From: Nocardia abscessus
GTDB taxonomy: Bacteria; Actinomycetota; Actinomycetes; Mycobacteriales; Mycobacteriaceae
Direction of reading: 5' to 3'
DNA: 64,000 nt
NCBI RefSeq assembly: GCF_015477775.1
Contig: NZ_JADLQO010000003.1
Location: 62,001-126,000, forward strand
Shown: positions 1 to 8,252 of the stretch, piece by piece
Position numbering within the stretch: the stretch's first letter is position 1
Layout: every line of letters begins with the position of its first letter
Position numbers and translations under genes: made by a program
The notes under the pieces: model-generated
What the model was told of the DNA's origin: nothing
The model's input: the letters and a program-made list of their open reading frames with translations, nothing else
Databases searched by the model: none

Positions 1-2
1 AC

Positions 3-398
3 ATCGCGCCGCGGGTCGCGGCCGCGGTCGGCGCGCGCGAGCGCCTGCTGGCCTACCTCGAATCGAATCTGGGCTTCATCGAAGCGAACACCACCTACGT
101 GGCCGCGCTGGTCGAGGTGGTGACGAATTTGCGTGACGCGCAGGGCAACCCGAAGTTCGCCTCGGCCGACGGAGAGCGCGACATCATCGCGCCGCTGGTC
201 GACATCATGACCGACGGGCAGCGCACGGGGGAGTTCGCCGATTTCGACGCGCTGCTGATGGCCAAGTCGATCCGTGATGCCATCGACGGCGCCGCCGGGC
301 GCGCGGTACGGGAACCGGGCTTCGCGATGGACGCCTATTCGGCGCATCTGTGCGCGTTGTTCGACACGGCGACCCGTGAAGCGGGCAAGGATGACTGA
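3..398 (+). CDS. TetR-family regulator, C-terminal part (cut by window edge)
   Basis: The open frame enters from the left edge and ends at TGA 396-398. The visible ~131 residues are all helical, with short Leu/Ala-rich helices (ERLLAYLESNLGFIE, DALLMAKSIRDAIDGAA), typical of the ligand-binding and dimerisation half of TetR repressors. The DNA-binding half lies outside the window, so family assignment rests on this half alone. Its last codons overlap the next start (ATGACTGA, positions 391-398), which suggests co-transcription and translational coupling with the membrane glycosyltransferase downstream. An alternative is another all-helical regulator. Confidence 0.6.
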   Translation: MAPRVAAAVGARERLLAYLESNLGFIEANTTYVAALVEVVTNLRDAQGNPKFASADGERDIIAPLVDIMTDGQRTGEFADFDALLMAKSIRDAIDGAAGRAVREPGFAMDAYSAHLCALFDTATREAGKDD

Positions 399-1914
399 AG
401 TGCTGGATGGCCGAGGGCAGCGGACGAATTCGGTACAACCGCTGCCGCCGTTCGCCCTCGGCGGTGTCGGCGCGGTGGCGGCGCTCGCCGCGCTGGCGCT
501 GCTGGCCTCGATCGGGCGGTACGGATTCTTCGGCGACGAGCTGTATTTCATCGCCGCCGGGCGCAGGCCGGCGGTCGGCTACGCCGATCAGGGGCCGTTG
601 CTGCCGCTGATCGCACGGACGATGGATCTGCTCGCCCCGGATTCGCTGGTGGCGCTGCGCCTTCCGGCGGTGCTGGTCACCGTGGCCGCCGTGGTGGTGG
701 CCGCGCAGATCGCCAGGGAGTTCGGCGGCGGCCGCACGGCGCAGGCGCTGACCGCGGCCGCCTACGCCACCTCGCCGTTCCTGCTGGTGCAGGGCGGTCA
801 GCTGGCCACCAACACGATCGACACGACGCTGTGGGTGGTGGTGAGCTGGCTGCTGGTCCGCTGGGTGCGCACCCGCCGCGACGGCCTGCTGTTGGCCTCC
901 GGGCTGGTCACCGCGCTGGATATGCAGGTCAAGTGGTTGATTCCGTTCTTCTGGATCGCGATCGCGCTCGGGGTGGCGGTCTACGGGCCGCGTGAGTTGC
1001 TGCGCCGCCCGGCCCTGTGGTGGGGTGGCGCGATCGCCGCGCTCACCACCGCGCCGAGCCTGGTGTGGCAGGCGGCGCACGGTTGGCCGCAGCTGCGTCT
1101 GGGCGGTGTGGTCGCCGCCGAGCAGGCCACGATCGGCGGTCGCGCTGTGTGGTTGCCGCTGGCACTGGCCTCCGCCGGTTTGATCGGCGGCATGTTGCTG
1201 GTCTACGGGGTATGGACGTTGTTCCGGGCGCAGGACTGGCGGCCCTACCGGTTTCTCGGCCTGCTGCCGCTGGTGCTGATCGTGGTCTTCCTGGCGACCA
1301 ACGGACGGCCGTACTACGCGGCGGGCTGCTACGGCGTGCTGATCGCGGTGGGGGCGGTGCGCTGGACGCAGAACCGGCGGCGCTCGCGCGTGATCCTCAC
1401 CGTCCCGGTACTCGCGATGTCCGCCGCGCTGCTGGTGTTCTCACTGCCCCTACGTCCTGAGGCGGACATCGAGCCGGTGGAGACCCAGGCCCAGGCGGGA
1501 CTGGAGATCGCGGTCTACGGGCGATTCGGCTGGTCGGAACTCTCCGCGGGCACGGCGGCCGCCTACCGGGCGCTACCGGAGCCGGAGCGGGCCTCGGCCG
1601 TGCTGATCGCCGATTCCTACTGGCAGGCAAGCGCTCTGGACATCGACCGCGCGGCGTACGGCTTGCCCGCCGTGTACAGCCCGAATCGCGGCTTCGGTTA
1701 CTTCGGCACACCGCCCGACACGGCCACAACCGTGCTGTGGGTGGGCGGTACCGAGGCCGACGTGCGCGCACGCTGCGCCGAGGTGACCGCGATCGGGCAC
1801 GTCGACGCCCGGCTCGGATTCCCCGGTGTCACCCGCGGCGTCACCGTCTGGCGGTGCGCGCAACCGCGTGCGCCCTGGTCGCAAGCCTGGCCGGGCATGC
1901 TGCGGCTGAACTGA
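391..1914 (+). CDS. GT39/ArnT-like membrane glycosyltransferase
   Basis: 507-residue polytopic membrane protein. After a short cytoplasmic N-terminus and the first membrane helix (about 22-42) comes the loop motif GDELYF (48-53), followed by YADQGPL (64-70). This acidic pair and the following Y-x-D-x-x-P-L segment are the hallmark of GT-C enzymes (PMT_2/ArnT type), which use a polyprenyl-phosphate sugar on the outer membrane face. About nine more hydrophobic helices follow, then a soluble C-terminal domain (about 400-507). The start at 391 is chosen because it overlaps the TetR stop; the frame is open further upstream, but that part is a shadow of the TetR gene. Acceptor and sugar are unknown; it probably glycosylates a cell-envelope lipid, glycan or protein. 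Confidence 0.75.
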   Translation: MTEVLDGRGQRTNSVQPLPPFALGGVGAVAALAALALLASIGRYGFFGDELYFIAAGRRPAVGYADQGPLLPLIARTMDLLAPDSLVALRLPAVLVTVAAVVVAAQIAREFGGGRTAQALTAAAYATSPFLLVQGGQLATNTIDTTLWVVVSWLLVRWVRTRRDGLLLASGLVTALDMQVKWLIPFFWIAIALGVAVYGPRELLRRPALWWGGAIAALTTAPSLVWQAAHGWPQLRLGGVVAAEQATIGGRAVWLPLALASAGLIGGMLLVYGVWTLFRAQDWRPYRFLGLLPLVLIVVFLATNGRPYYAAGCYGVLIAVGAVRWTQNRRRSRVILTVPVLAMSAALLVFSLPLRPEADIEPVETQAQAGLEIAVYGRFGWSELSAGTAAAYRALPEPERASAVLIADSYWQASALDIDRAAYGLPAVYSPNRGFGYFGTPPDTATTVLWVGGTEADVRARCAEVTAIGHVDARLGFPGVTRGVTVWRCAQPRAPWSQAWPGMLRLN

Positions 1915-1920
1915 TCCCTC

Positions 1921-4050
1921 TCACCACCAGCCGAGGATCGGTGACAGGCGCCTGCCGAGTTCCGGCGCCAGCGACCGCGAATAGCTGGCGGTGAGGTGGT
2001 GCTCGTCGTGATAGATCAGGATGTTGCCCTCGGCCACCGCGCACACGTCGCGCTCACACAGCGCGTCCGACAGGTCCACCGGGAACACGTTGGGGAACGA
2101 GGCGGCGAATTCCGATGCCGGATTGACCTCGTCCAGCGCCGTCGCGCGCGGCATGCCGCAGCTGATCCGGTCGCCCTGCTGGGCGAGGCAATCGATGGCC
2201 CGGTACCGCACGCCGTCGCGGCGCAACCAGGGGGTGTCGCGGATGGCGATCACGTTGAGCCCACGGTCGGCCAAGTGGGACCAGACGTCGAGATAGTCGG
2301 CCGGGGTCTCGTCACCGGCGCCGTCACGCGGACGGGTCGCGGTGGTGAAGACCCACTCCGGACGTTCGACCCCCAGGCGGTCGATCACCTCCACCGACCA
2401 GTCCCGGCAATCCGGGTTCGCCTCACCCTTGTACATCGGCTCGGCCGCCACGGTCAGCGGGCAACCCATCTTCAGATACACCTCGACCCGGAAGGCGTGC
2501 TCACGGGCGAGCAGGTCGAGGGCGGGCACCCAGTGCTCGGCATGCGAGCTGCCCACCACGGCCACGGTGCGCTCCGCGGTGACATCCCCATAGGTGCAGG
2601 TGATGACGTCGCGGGTGTCCCAGTCCGCGATGCAGCCGTCGCGCGAGGGGTAGGCGGCGTCGGCGGGCGCTTCGTACACGGTCGGACGCATCGGCGCCTC
2701 GGGCGTGACCGCACCGTTGACCAGCGCCTCCGCCCCGGGATAGGGCGCCGGGGCCAGGAAGGCCACCGCCCGCGGCGGATAAACTCTGGTCGCCACCTGC
2801 TCGCCGACCGACACCGCGAGCACCGCGATGCCGAGCGCCGCGACCGAGCGGCCGGTGCGGACGCTGCGGACCGGGGTCTCTTGCGCCGACCGGTCCGACC
2901 GCATCCGCAGCGGCTCCTCCACGAACCGGTTCGTCAGGGAGGCGAGCAGCAGCGACGCTCCGACGACTCCGAGACCACCGACGAGCCCCGCGGTCGAGGT
3001 TCCGGTTCGCGCCAGCACGAAGATCAGGATGGGCCAGTGCCACAGGTACAGCCCATAGGACAATTCGCCGAGCCGCACCATGGCCGCCGCGCTCAGCAGC
3101 CGGTTGGGCAGCGGTCGCTCGGCTGCGGCCAGATTGCTGCCCGCGACGATCAGTGCCAGCGCGGCGCCCACCGGCACCAGTGCCGCGGGGCCGGGGAACC
3201 GGTCGGCGCCGTCGATCAGCCAACCGCAGGTGAGCACGGCGGCCGAGCCGAAGACCGCCGCCACGACCCGCACCAGGCGGTGCGGTGACAGCCAGGGCGC
3301 GACGGTCGCCAGCAGTGCCCCGGCCAAGAGCTCCCAGGCGCGGGCGAAGCTGTCGTAGTAGTTCCAGCCCTGGTGCACCGCGGTGCCGTGCGCGGCATAG
3401 ACGAACGAGGCGACCGCGCCCGCGGCAAGCACGAGCGCCAGGGCGGGGCGCAGCGCTGCGGGGCCCGCGAAACGCCTGCACAGGCGTGTCACCGCAGCCA
3501 CACCGAGCAACGCGAGCAGATAGAACTGCGATTGCACCGCCATGGACCACAGGTGCTGGAGCGGGCTCACCGACGGATCGGCGGCGAGGTAGTCCGACCA
3601 GGACAGCGCCAGATACCAGTTCTGGTAATACAGCAGCGACGCCAGGGTCTGCGCCGCCATCTCGCCCCACTGGGTGAACGGGCGCAGCAGCACGGTGGCC
3701 GTGACCACTGCGGCCAGCACCGTCACAAGCGCGGGCAGCAACCTGCGGGCGAGCCTGCGAGCGGTGTGCGCGACGCGGACCGCGCCGGTGGATTCCACGC
3801 TCCGTAGGAGCGAGCCGGTGAAGAAGAACCCGGACAGCACCAGGAACACGTCCACTCCGCCCGAGACCCGGCCGAACCAGATGTGGAACGCCACGACCAG
3901 CGCGATCGCCACGCCGCGCAGCCCGTCCAGATCGTGCCGGTACCCACCTCCGGTCGCCTTCGGGTCAGTCGCCGCGGTGGCGACCGCACCCGGCCGGAGG
4001 AACCGATTCACCGCTCGGGCGACCGTCACCGGACTCGCACGGCGCGGCAC
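1921..4050 (-). CDS. OafA-type acyltransferase fused to SGNH domain
   Basis: 709 residues. The N-terminal half (about 36-400) is an acyltransferase-3 membrane domain: HDLDGLRG at 39-46 carries the family's His/Arg signature, followed by about ten membrane helices. The C-terminal half is an extracytoplasmic SGNH-hydrolase-like domain with VVGSSHAEHW (block I, GSSH instead of the usual GDSH) and YHDEHHLT near the end (the D-x-x-H block). Such proteins O-acylate envelope glycans, the membrane part delivering acyl groups to the SGNH domain. The gene converges on the GT39-like gene with a 6-base gap. The GTG at 4050 has no strong Shine-Dalgarno, and in-frame GTG codons a little downstream are alternatives. 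Substrate is not predictable. Confidence 0.8.
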   Translation of the reverse strand: MPRRASPVTVARAVNRFLRPGAVATAATDPKATGGGYRHDLDGLRGVAIALVVAFHIWFGRVSGGVDVFLVLSGFFFTGSLLRSVESTGAVRVAHTARRLARRLLPALVTVLAAVVTATVLLRPFTQWGEMAAQTLASLLYYQNWYLALSWSDYLAADPSVSPLQHLWSMAVQSQFYLLALLGVAAVTRLCRRFAGPAALRPALALVLAAGAVASFVYAAHGTAVHQGWNYYDSFARAWELLAGALLATVAPWLSPHRLVRVVAAVFGSAAVLTCGWLIDGADRFPGPAALVPVGAALALIVAGSNLAAAERPLPNRLLSAAAMVRLGELSYGLYLWHWPILIFVLARTGTSTAGLVGGLGVVGASLLLASLTNRFVEEPLRMRSDRSAQETPVRSVRTGRSVAALGIAVLAVSVGEQVATRVYPPRAVAFLAPAPYPGAEALVNGAVTPEAPMRPTVYEAPADAAYPSRDGCIADWDTRDVITCTYGDVTAERTVAVVGSSHAEHWVPALDLLAREHAFRVEVYLKMGCPLTVAAEPMYKGEANPDCRDWSVEVIDRLGVERPEWVFTTATRPRDGAGDETPADYLDVWSHLADRGLNVIAIRDTPWLRRDGVRYRAIDCLAQQGDRISCGMPRATALDEVNPASEFAASFPNVFPVDLSDALCERDVCAVAEGNILIYHDEHHLTASYSRSLAPELGRRLSPILGWW

Positions 4051-4214
4051 CGGAAAGCGACGGCTCGGCCACGGGGCGATGTACGGGACACGTCATTTCT
4101 CTTACCACGGGGGGCGGAGCGCGGTCCAACTCGCCTGGTCGGGGTGGTGGGCGGCACAGTCGAGAGATCCGGACAATTCGGTCACATGTCCATCGGGCGC
4201 CTGCCTGGGGTCGA

Positions 4215-4227
4215 TAGGGTGGTGTCG
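4215..4227 (+). promoter_or_regulatory. Candidate leaderless promoter of the antiporter operon
   Basis: TAGGGT (4215-4220) fits the actinobacterial TANNNT -10 box and lies six bases before the GTG at 4227. No purine-rich ribosome site precedes that GTG, so transcription probably starts at or next to the start codon, giving a leaderless mRNA. No convincing -35 box is seen. Confidence 0.4.
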
Positions 4228-4709
4228 TGAACGTAGAGGTGACACCCCTGCCGGGTATCGGTGTGCGCAAAGATTTTCCGCTGACCAATACACGACGCCG
4301 GATAGGAGTGATCGATCATCGCGACGGCACGATGGACCTCATCGTGAGCAAGCCCGACAACCCCGACGAGACCGAACAGGTACCGCTGTCGGCGAAGGAG
4401 GCCGCCGTGCTGGCCAGCCTGCTCGGTGCGCCACAGCTGGTGGAACAGCTGCGCGAGGAACATCGCGAGTTCACCGGCCTGACCACTCGGCAGCTGTCCA
4501 TCCCAGACCGGTCACGCTTCGACGGACGCAGGCTGGGCGAGACCCAGATGCGCACCCGGACGAAGGCGTCCATCGTCGCGGTGGTGCGCAGCGGGCAGCC
4601 CATTCCCTCGCCGGGGCCGGACTTCACCTTCACCGCCGGTGACGTGCTCGTCGTCGTCGGCACCGTGGAGGGCCTGGAGGCCGCCGCCAAGATCCTGTTA
4701 GACGGCTGA
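4227..4709 (+). CDS. Cation/proton antiporter regulatory subunit (TrkA-C/KhtT type)
   Basis: 160 residues, no membrane segment. The C-terminal ~75 residues have the RCK_C/TrkA_C pattern: GRRLGETQMRTRTKASIVAV, then a two-strand segment ending in FTAGDVLVVVGT. This domain binds nucleotides or ions and gates a partner transporter. The gene ends five bases before the antiporter gene, the usual KhtT-KhtU arrangement for K+ (or Na+)/H+ efflux subunits. The GTG start is placed directly after a TANNNT box. The cytoplasmic protein likely tunes efflux to pH or ligand; ion specificity cannot be read from sequence. Confidence 0.8.
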   Translation: MNVEVTPLPGIGVRKDFPLTNTRRRIGVIDHRDGTMDLIVSKPDNPDETEQVPLSAKEAAVLASLLGAPQLVEQLREEHREFTGLTTRQLSIPDRSRFDGRRLGETQMRTRTKASIVAVVRSGQPIPSPGPDFTFTAGDVLVVVGTVEGLEAAAKILLDG

Positions 4710-4714
4710 GCGGC

Positions 4715-5896
4715 ATGGTGGCACACGAGACCGCGCTCGCGCTGATCCAGCTGGGCGCGGTATTTTTCGGCCTCGGCCTGCTCGGGCGCATCGCGGCGCG
4801 CATCGGCATGTCGCCCATCCCGCTGTACTTGATCGGCGGCCTGGTGTTCGGCACCGGTGGCCTGGTCGAGTTGCGGCAGGTCGACGACTTCATCCATCTC
4901 GCCAGCGAAATCGGCGTCGTCCTGCTGCTGTTGCTGCTCGGCCTGGAATACAGTGCCGCGGAGCTGGTCACGGGGATGCGCCGGTCCTGGGCGGCGGGTG
5001 TCGTGGACATCGTGCTCAACGCGACTCCGGGCGTACTGGTCGCGTTCGCGCTCGGCTGGGGTTTCACCGGCGCCATCGCGATGGCCGGGGTCACTTACAT
5101 CTCGTCCTCCGGCATCGTCGCCAAGGTGCTCAACGATCTGGGCAGGCTCGGTAACCGCGAGACTCCGGTGGTGCTGTCCATCCTGGTGTTCGAAGACTTG
5201 GTGATGGCCGGATACCTGCCGGTGCTGACGGCGGTGCTGGCCGGGGTGGGCTTGCTCGCCGGCCTGAAGACACTGTCGATCGCGTTGGCCGCGGTGACCC
5301 TCGTGCTGGTCGTCGCGTTGCGCTACGGCCGCTACGTCTCCGCGATCGTCGACAGTGAGGACCGGGAGATCTTCCTGTTGAAGCTGCTCGGCTCCGCGCT
5401 GCTGGTGGCGGGCGTGGCCTCCGCGGTGCAGGTGTCGGCGGCGGTCGGCGCGTTCCTGCTCGGCATCGCGATCTCGGATTCGACCGCGCACAACGCCACC
5501 AAGATCCTGGAGCCGCTGCGCGACTTGTTCGCCGCGCTGTTCTTCGTGCTGTTCGGCTTGAGCACCGACCCGGCGAGCATTCCGCCGGTGCTCGGCTGGG
5601 CGTGCCTGCTCGCGCTGGTCACCACGGCCAGCAAGATCGCCACCGGGTGGTGGGCGGCCAAGCGGGCCGGCGCGGGCCGCCTCGGCCGGGCGCGGGCGGG
5701 CACCGCGCTGGTCGCGCACGGCGAATTCTCGATCGTCATCGCGGGGCTCGCCGTCGCCGCGGGCGCCGTCCCGGCCGAATTCGCCGCGCTGGCCACCACC
5801 TACGTGCTGCTGATGGCGGTCCTCGGTCCGATCGCGAGCCGGTTCGTCGAGCCGGTCATGGCGCTGATCCTGCGGCGGCGCGCCGGGGTGTCCTGA
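4715..5896 (+). CDS. CPA2-family cation:proton antiporter (KhtU/KefB-like)
   Basis: 393 residues with about 12 hydrophobic helices. Family signatures include GMSPIPLYLIGGLVFG (about 29-44), LLLLLLGLEYSA (about 71-82) and VFEDLVMAGYLP (about 163-174), where the acidic residue sits in the ion-binding helix. It has only the membrane module (Na_H_Exchanger), with no C-terminal TrkA-N domain; the regulatory part is the separate upstream gene. The pair should exchange monovalent cations for protons at the plasma membrane. ATG 4715 follows the previous stop by five bases, so the genes form an operon. K+ efflux is the likeliest role, by analogy with KhtTU. Confidence 0.85.
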   Translation: MVAHETALALIQLGAVFFGLGLLGRIAARIGMSPIPLYLIGGLVFGTGGLVELRQVDDFIHLASEIGVVLLLLLLGLEYSAAELVTGMRRSWAAGVVDIVLNATPGVLVAFALGWGFTGAIAMAGVTYISSSGIVAKVLNDLGRLGNRETPVVLSILVFEDLVMAGYLPVLTAVLAGVGLLAGLKTLSIALAAVTLVLVVALRYGRYVSAIVDSEDREIFLLKLLGSALLVAGVASAVQVSAAVGAFLLGIAISDSTAHNATKILEPLRDLFAALFFVLFGLSTDPASIPPVLGWACLLALVTTASKIATGWWAAKRAGAGRLGRARAGTALVAHGEFSIVIAGLAVAAGAVPAEFAALATTYVLLMAVLGPIASRFVEPVMALILRRRAGVS

Positions 5897-5978
5897 CCGA
5901 TTCGTTCAAGATCTCCGGCGCGCGGAGGAGTTGACTCGGTTCGGTAGAAATCGGTTCGAGAGTGCGGAGGTGCGGGCT

Positions 5979-6410
5979 GTGCAGGCGCACGTCAATGTGA
6001 TCACCCTCGGTGTGCGCGACTTGGAGCGCTCACTGCGGTTCTATCGGCAGCTCGGGATGTCCTCGCCAGGCATCGTCGGCACCGAATACGTCGGCGACGA
6101 GCGGGAACCAGGCGGCGGCGCGGCCATGTTCACGCTCGGAAACGGGCTCATCCTGTCCTTGTACGGGCGTGCGGACTTGGCCAAGGACGCGGGAATCCCC
6201 GCCGACCGGGTCGCGGGCTCCCCGATGAGCCTGGGCTGGTTCGTCGACAGTCGCGCCGAGGTGGACAGCGCCTTGGAACTCGCGCGCACGGCGGGCGGGT
6301 CCCTCGTGCACTCGCCGCGACAGCGGCCCTGGGGCATTTACGCGGGCTATTTCGCCGACCCGGACGACCACCTCTGGGAGGTCGTGTTCTTCGAGGACCG
6401 AGCCGGCTGA
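5979..6410 (+). CDS. VOC-family (glyoxalase/bleomycin-resistance fold) protein
   Basis: 143 residues from GTG 5979, chosen because GGAGG (5966-5970) lies eight bases upstream; the frame is open from 5931 but without support. The N-terminus HVNVITLGVRDLERSLRFY and the C-terminal YAGYFADPDDHLWEVVF are the two ends of a vicinal-oxygen-chelate fold, with a likely metal-binding Glu in LWEV and His in HVNV. The family includes glyoxalases, extradiol dioxygenases and antibiotic-binding proteins; nothing here fixes a substrate. It is probably a single-gene unit ending in the strong hairpin just downstream. Confidence 0.75.
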   Translation: MQAHVNVITLGVRDLERSLRFYRQLGMSSPGIVGTEYVGDEREPGGGAAMFTLGNGLILSLYGRADLAKDAGIPADRVAGSPMSLGWFVDSRAEVDSALELARTAGGSLVHSPRQRPWGIYAGYFADPDDHLWEVVFFEDRAG

Positions 6411-6413
6411 CGC

Positions 6414-6450
6414 CCACGGTGGCGGCGACCGGTCGTCGCCGCCACCGTGG
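6414..6450. terminator. Bidirectional hairpin between convergent genes
   Basis: A perfect 16-bp stem (6414-6429 with 6435-6450) and a 5-base loop lie exactly between the convergent VOC and cyclophilin genes. There is no T-tract, as is common for actinobacterial terminators. Its symmetry would allow it to act on both strands. Confidence 0.75.
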
Positions 6451-6460
6451 CAAGCCGGAA

Positions 6461-7192
6461 TCAGTTACGCGCGGCGGCGACGGAATCGAGCACGACCTCG
6501 ACGGCAGGCGCGCCGTCGCCCGAGCCGTCCTGCACGCCCGCGGCGGCGATGGACGACAGAACCTCCATGCCCGCGGTGACCCGCCCGAACGGGGTGTAGT
6601 TCGGCGGCAGCGGCGCGTCGCGGTAGACCAGGAAGAACTGGCTGCCGTTGGTGCCGGGTCCGGCGTTCGCCATGGCGACCGTGCCGGCCGGGTAGGTGGC
6701 GCCCGACAGGTTCTCGTCGGGGAAGAAGTAGCCGGGGCCGCCCATACCGGTCGCGGTCGGGTCGCCGCACTGCAATACGAAGATGCCCTCGGTGGTGATC
6801 CGGTGGCACTTCGTGTGGTCGAAGAACCGCTCACCGGCCAGGAAGACGAACGAGTTGACCGTGCGCGGCGCGCGAGCCGCGTCCAAGGCGATGGTCACGG
6901 TGCCACAAGTGGTGGCCAGCGTCGCGGTGTATCCGGCGTTGGTGTCGATGGTCATGCCGGGCTCGGCGGGCCATTGCTTGCCGTTCGGCTGTCCGGCGGC
7001 CGGTGCGCCGCAACCGGTCGGCCCCTGCTCCCGAGCGGGTGCCGGGGTCGCCGAGACGACACCCGCCGCGGACGCCACCAGCGTCACACCGACGGCGAGG
7101 ACCCCGAGGATCCGCAGCGATCGCCACGGTAAACCCCGGCGCCCCGCGCGCCGGCCGTTGACGAGTTCTCGCGCTTGCACTTCGCTGCTCAC
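6461..7192 (-). CDS. Secreted or membrane-anchored cyclophilin-type peptidyl-prolyl isomerase
   Basis: 243 residues. A basic N-terminus and one hydrophobic helix (about 27-48) form a signal sequence or anchor, followed by a Pro/Ala linker and a cyclophilin domain (about 85-243). Recognisable core: ARAPRTVNSFVFLAGERFFD, CHRI, GTVAMANAGPGTNGSQFFLV and FGRVTAGMEVL. Key active-site positions (Arg of CHRI, the Q-F-F of NGSQFF) are present, so it should be active outside the membrane, probably assisting folding of exported proteins. The start is GTG 7192 with AAGGAG about 10 bases upstream. The gene diverges from the pyrimidine-type operon. Confidence 0.85.
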   Translation of the reverse strand: MSSEVQARELVNGRRAGRRGLPWRSLRILGVLAVGVTLVASAAGVVSATPAPAREQGPTGCGAPAAGQPNGKQWPAEPGMTIDTNAGYTATLATTCGTVTIALDAARAPRTVNSFVFLAGERFFDHTKCHRITTEGIFVLQCGDPTATGMGGPGYFFPDENLSGATYPAGTVAMANAGPGTNGSQFFLVYRDAPLPPNYTPFGRVTAGMEVLSSIAAAGVQDGSGDGAPAVEVVLDSVAAARN

Positions 7193-7356
7193 CGCTGAAA
7201 AGCTCCTTCACTCGGGGTTGCGCACCGGACGATGCAGCGCGAATCATTCCATCTCCCCCGCCCTGGTGGGGAAGTACGGCTCGATTGGCGGATGCCGGGT
7301 TCGGTGGCGTGGGGGCTGCGATGGCCGCAGATCGGCCACAAAATGTTTCCGGCAAC

Positions 7357-7370
7357 TTGTTGGACAACAG
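7357..7370. promoter_or_regulatory. Small palindrome upstream of the amidohydrolase operon
   Basis: TGTTG-GA-CAACA (7358-7369) is an exact inverted repeat 30 bases before the first operon gene. TATAAC (7389-7394) lies between it and the ATG and could be a -10 box. The palindrome is a plausible operator, but no regulator gene is adjacent, so the binding protein is unknown. Confidence 0.35.
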
Positions 7371-7399
7371 AATTAGTTCCCGGTGACGTATAACGAAGC

Positions 7400-8236
7400 A
7401 TGGGAATCGTTCGAGCGGCGCTGGTCCAAACGAACTGGACCGGTGACAAAGAGTCGATGATCGAGGCGCACGAGGACTACGCGCGCCGGGCCGCCGCGCA
7501 GGGGGCGGGGGTGATCTGCTTCCAAGAACTGTTCTACGGACCGTATTTCTGCCAGCAGCAGGACACGAAGTTCTACGACTACGCCGAACCCGTCCCGGGT
7601 CCGACGACCGAGCGGTTCGCCGAGTTGGCGAAGGAATTGGGCGTGGTGCTGATCCTGCCCGTCTACGAGCAGCAGCAGCCGGGCCTGATGTACAACACGG
7701 CGGCGGTGATCGACGCCGACGGCAGCTACCTCGGCAAATACCGCAAGCACCACCTCCCGCACGTGCACGGATTCTGGGAGAAGTTCTACTTCCGGCCGGG
7801 CAACCTGGGCTGGCCGGTGTTCGACACCGCGGTCGGCAAGGTGGGCGTCTATATCTGCTACGACCGTCATTTCCCGGAAGGTTGGCGCGCGCTGGCCCTC
7901 GCGGGAGCCGAGATCGTGTTCAACCCGTCGGCCACCTCGCGCGGCCTGTCCGGCTACCTCTGGAAGCTCGAACAACCGGCAGCCGCGGTGGCAAACGAGT
8001 ATTTCATCGGCGCCATCAACCGGGTCGGCGTCGAGGAGTACGGCGACGACGACTTCTACGGCACCAGCTATTTCGTCGATCCCGAAGGCAAGTTCGTCGG
8101 CGACGTCGCCTCCGACATCGACCCGGAACTGATCGTTCGCGATCTGGACATGGACCTGATCAAAGTGGTGCGCGAACGCTGGGCTTTCTACCGCGATCGC
8201 CGCCCCGACGCCTACGGGCCGCTGGTGGCCCCCTGA
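7400..8236 (+). CDS. Carbon-nitrogen hydrolase (beta-ureidopropionase/N-carbamoyl amidase type)
   Basis: 278 residues of the nitrilase superfamily with the catalytic triad in place: Glu43 (CFQELFYGPYF), Lys116 (KYRKHHLPH) and Cys153 (GVYICYDRHFPE). Length and the YRKHHLPH and FYGTSYFVDPEG segments fit beta-ureidopropionases and N-carbamoylputrescine or N-carbamoyl-D-amino-acid amidases. Next to a dihydropyrimidinase the natural reaction is N-carbamoyl-beta-amino acid to beta-amino acid, CO2 and ammonia. It is the first gene of a four-gene operon; the ATG has no strong ribosome site and may be close to the transcript start. A hydantoinase-carbamoylase role is the main alternative. Confidence 0.85.
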   Translation: MGIVRAALVQTNWTGDKESMIEAHEDYARRAAAQGAGVICFQELFYGPYFCQQQDTKFYDYAEPVPGPTTERFAELAKELGVVLILPVYEQQQPGLMYNTAAVIDADGSYLGKYRKHHLPHVHGFWEKFYFRPGNLGWPVFDTAVGKVGVYICYDRHFPEGWRALALAGAEIVFNPSATSRGLSGYLWKLEQPAAAVANEYFIGAINRVGVEEYGDDDFYGTSYFVDPEGKFVGDVASDIDPELIVRDLDMDLIKVVRERWAFYRDRRPDAYGPLVAP

Positions 8237-8252
8237 GACCGGGGAGAACGAG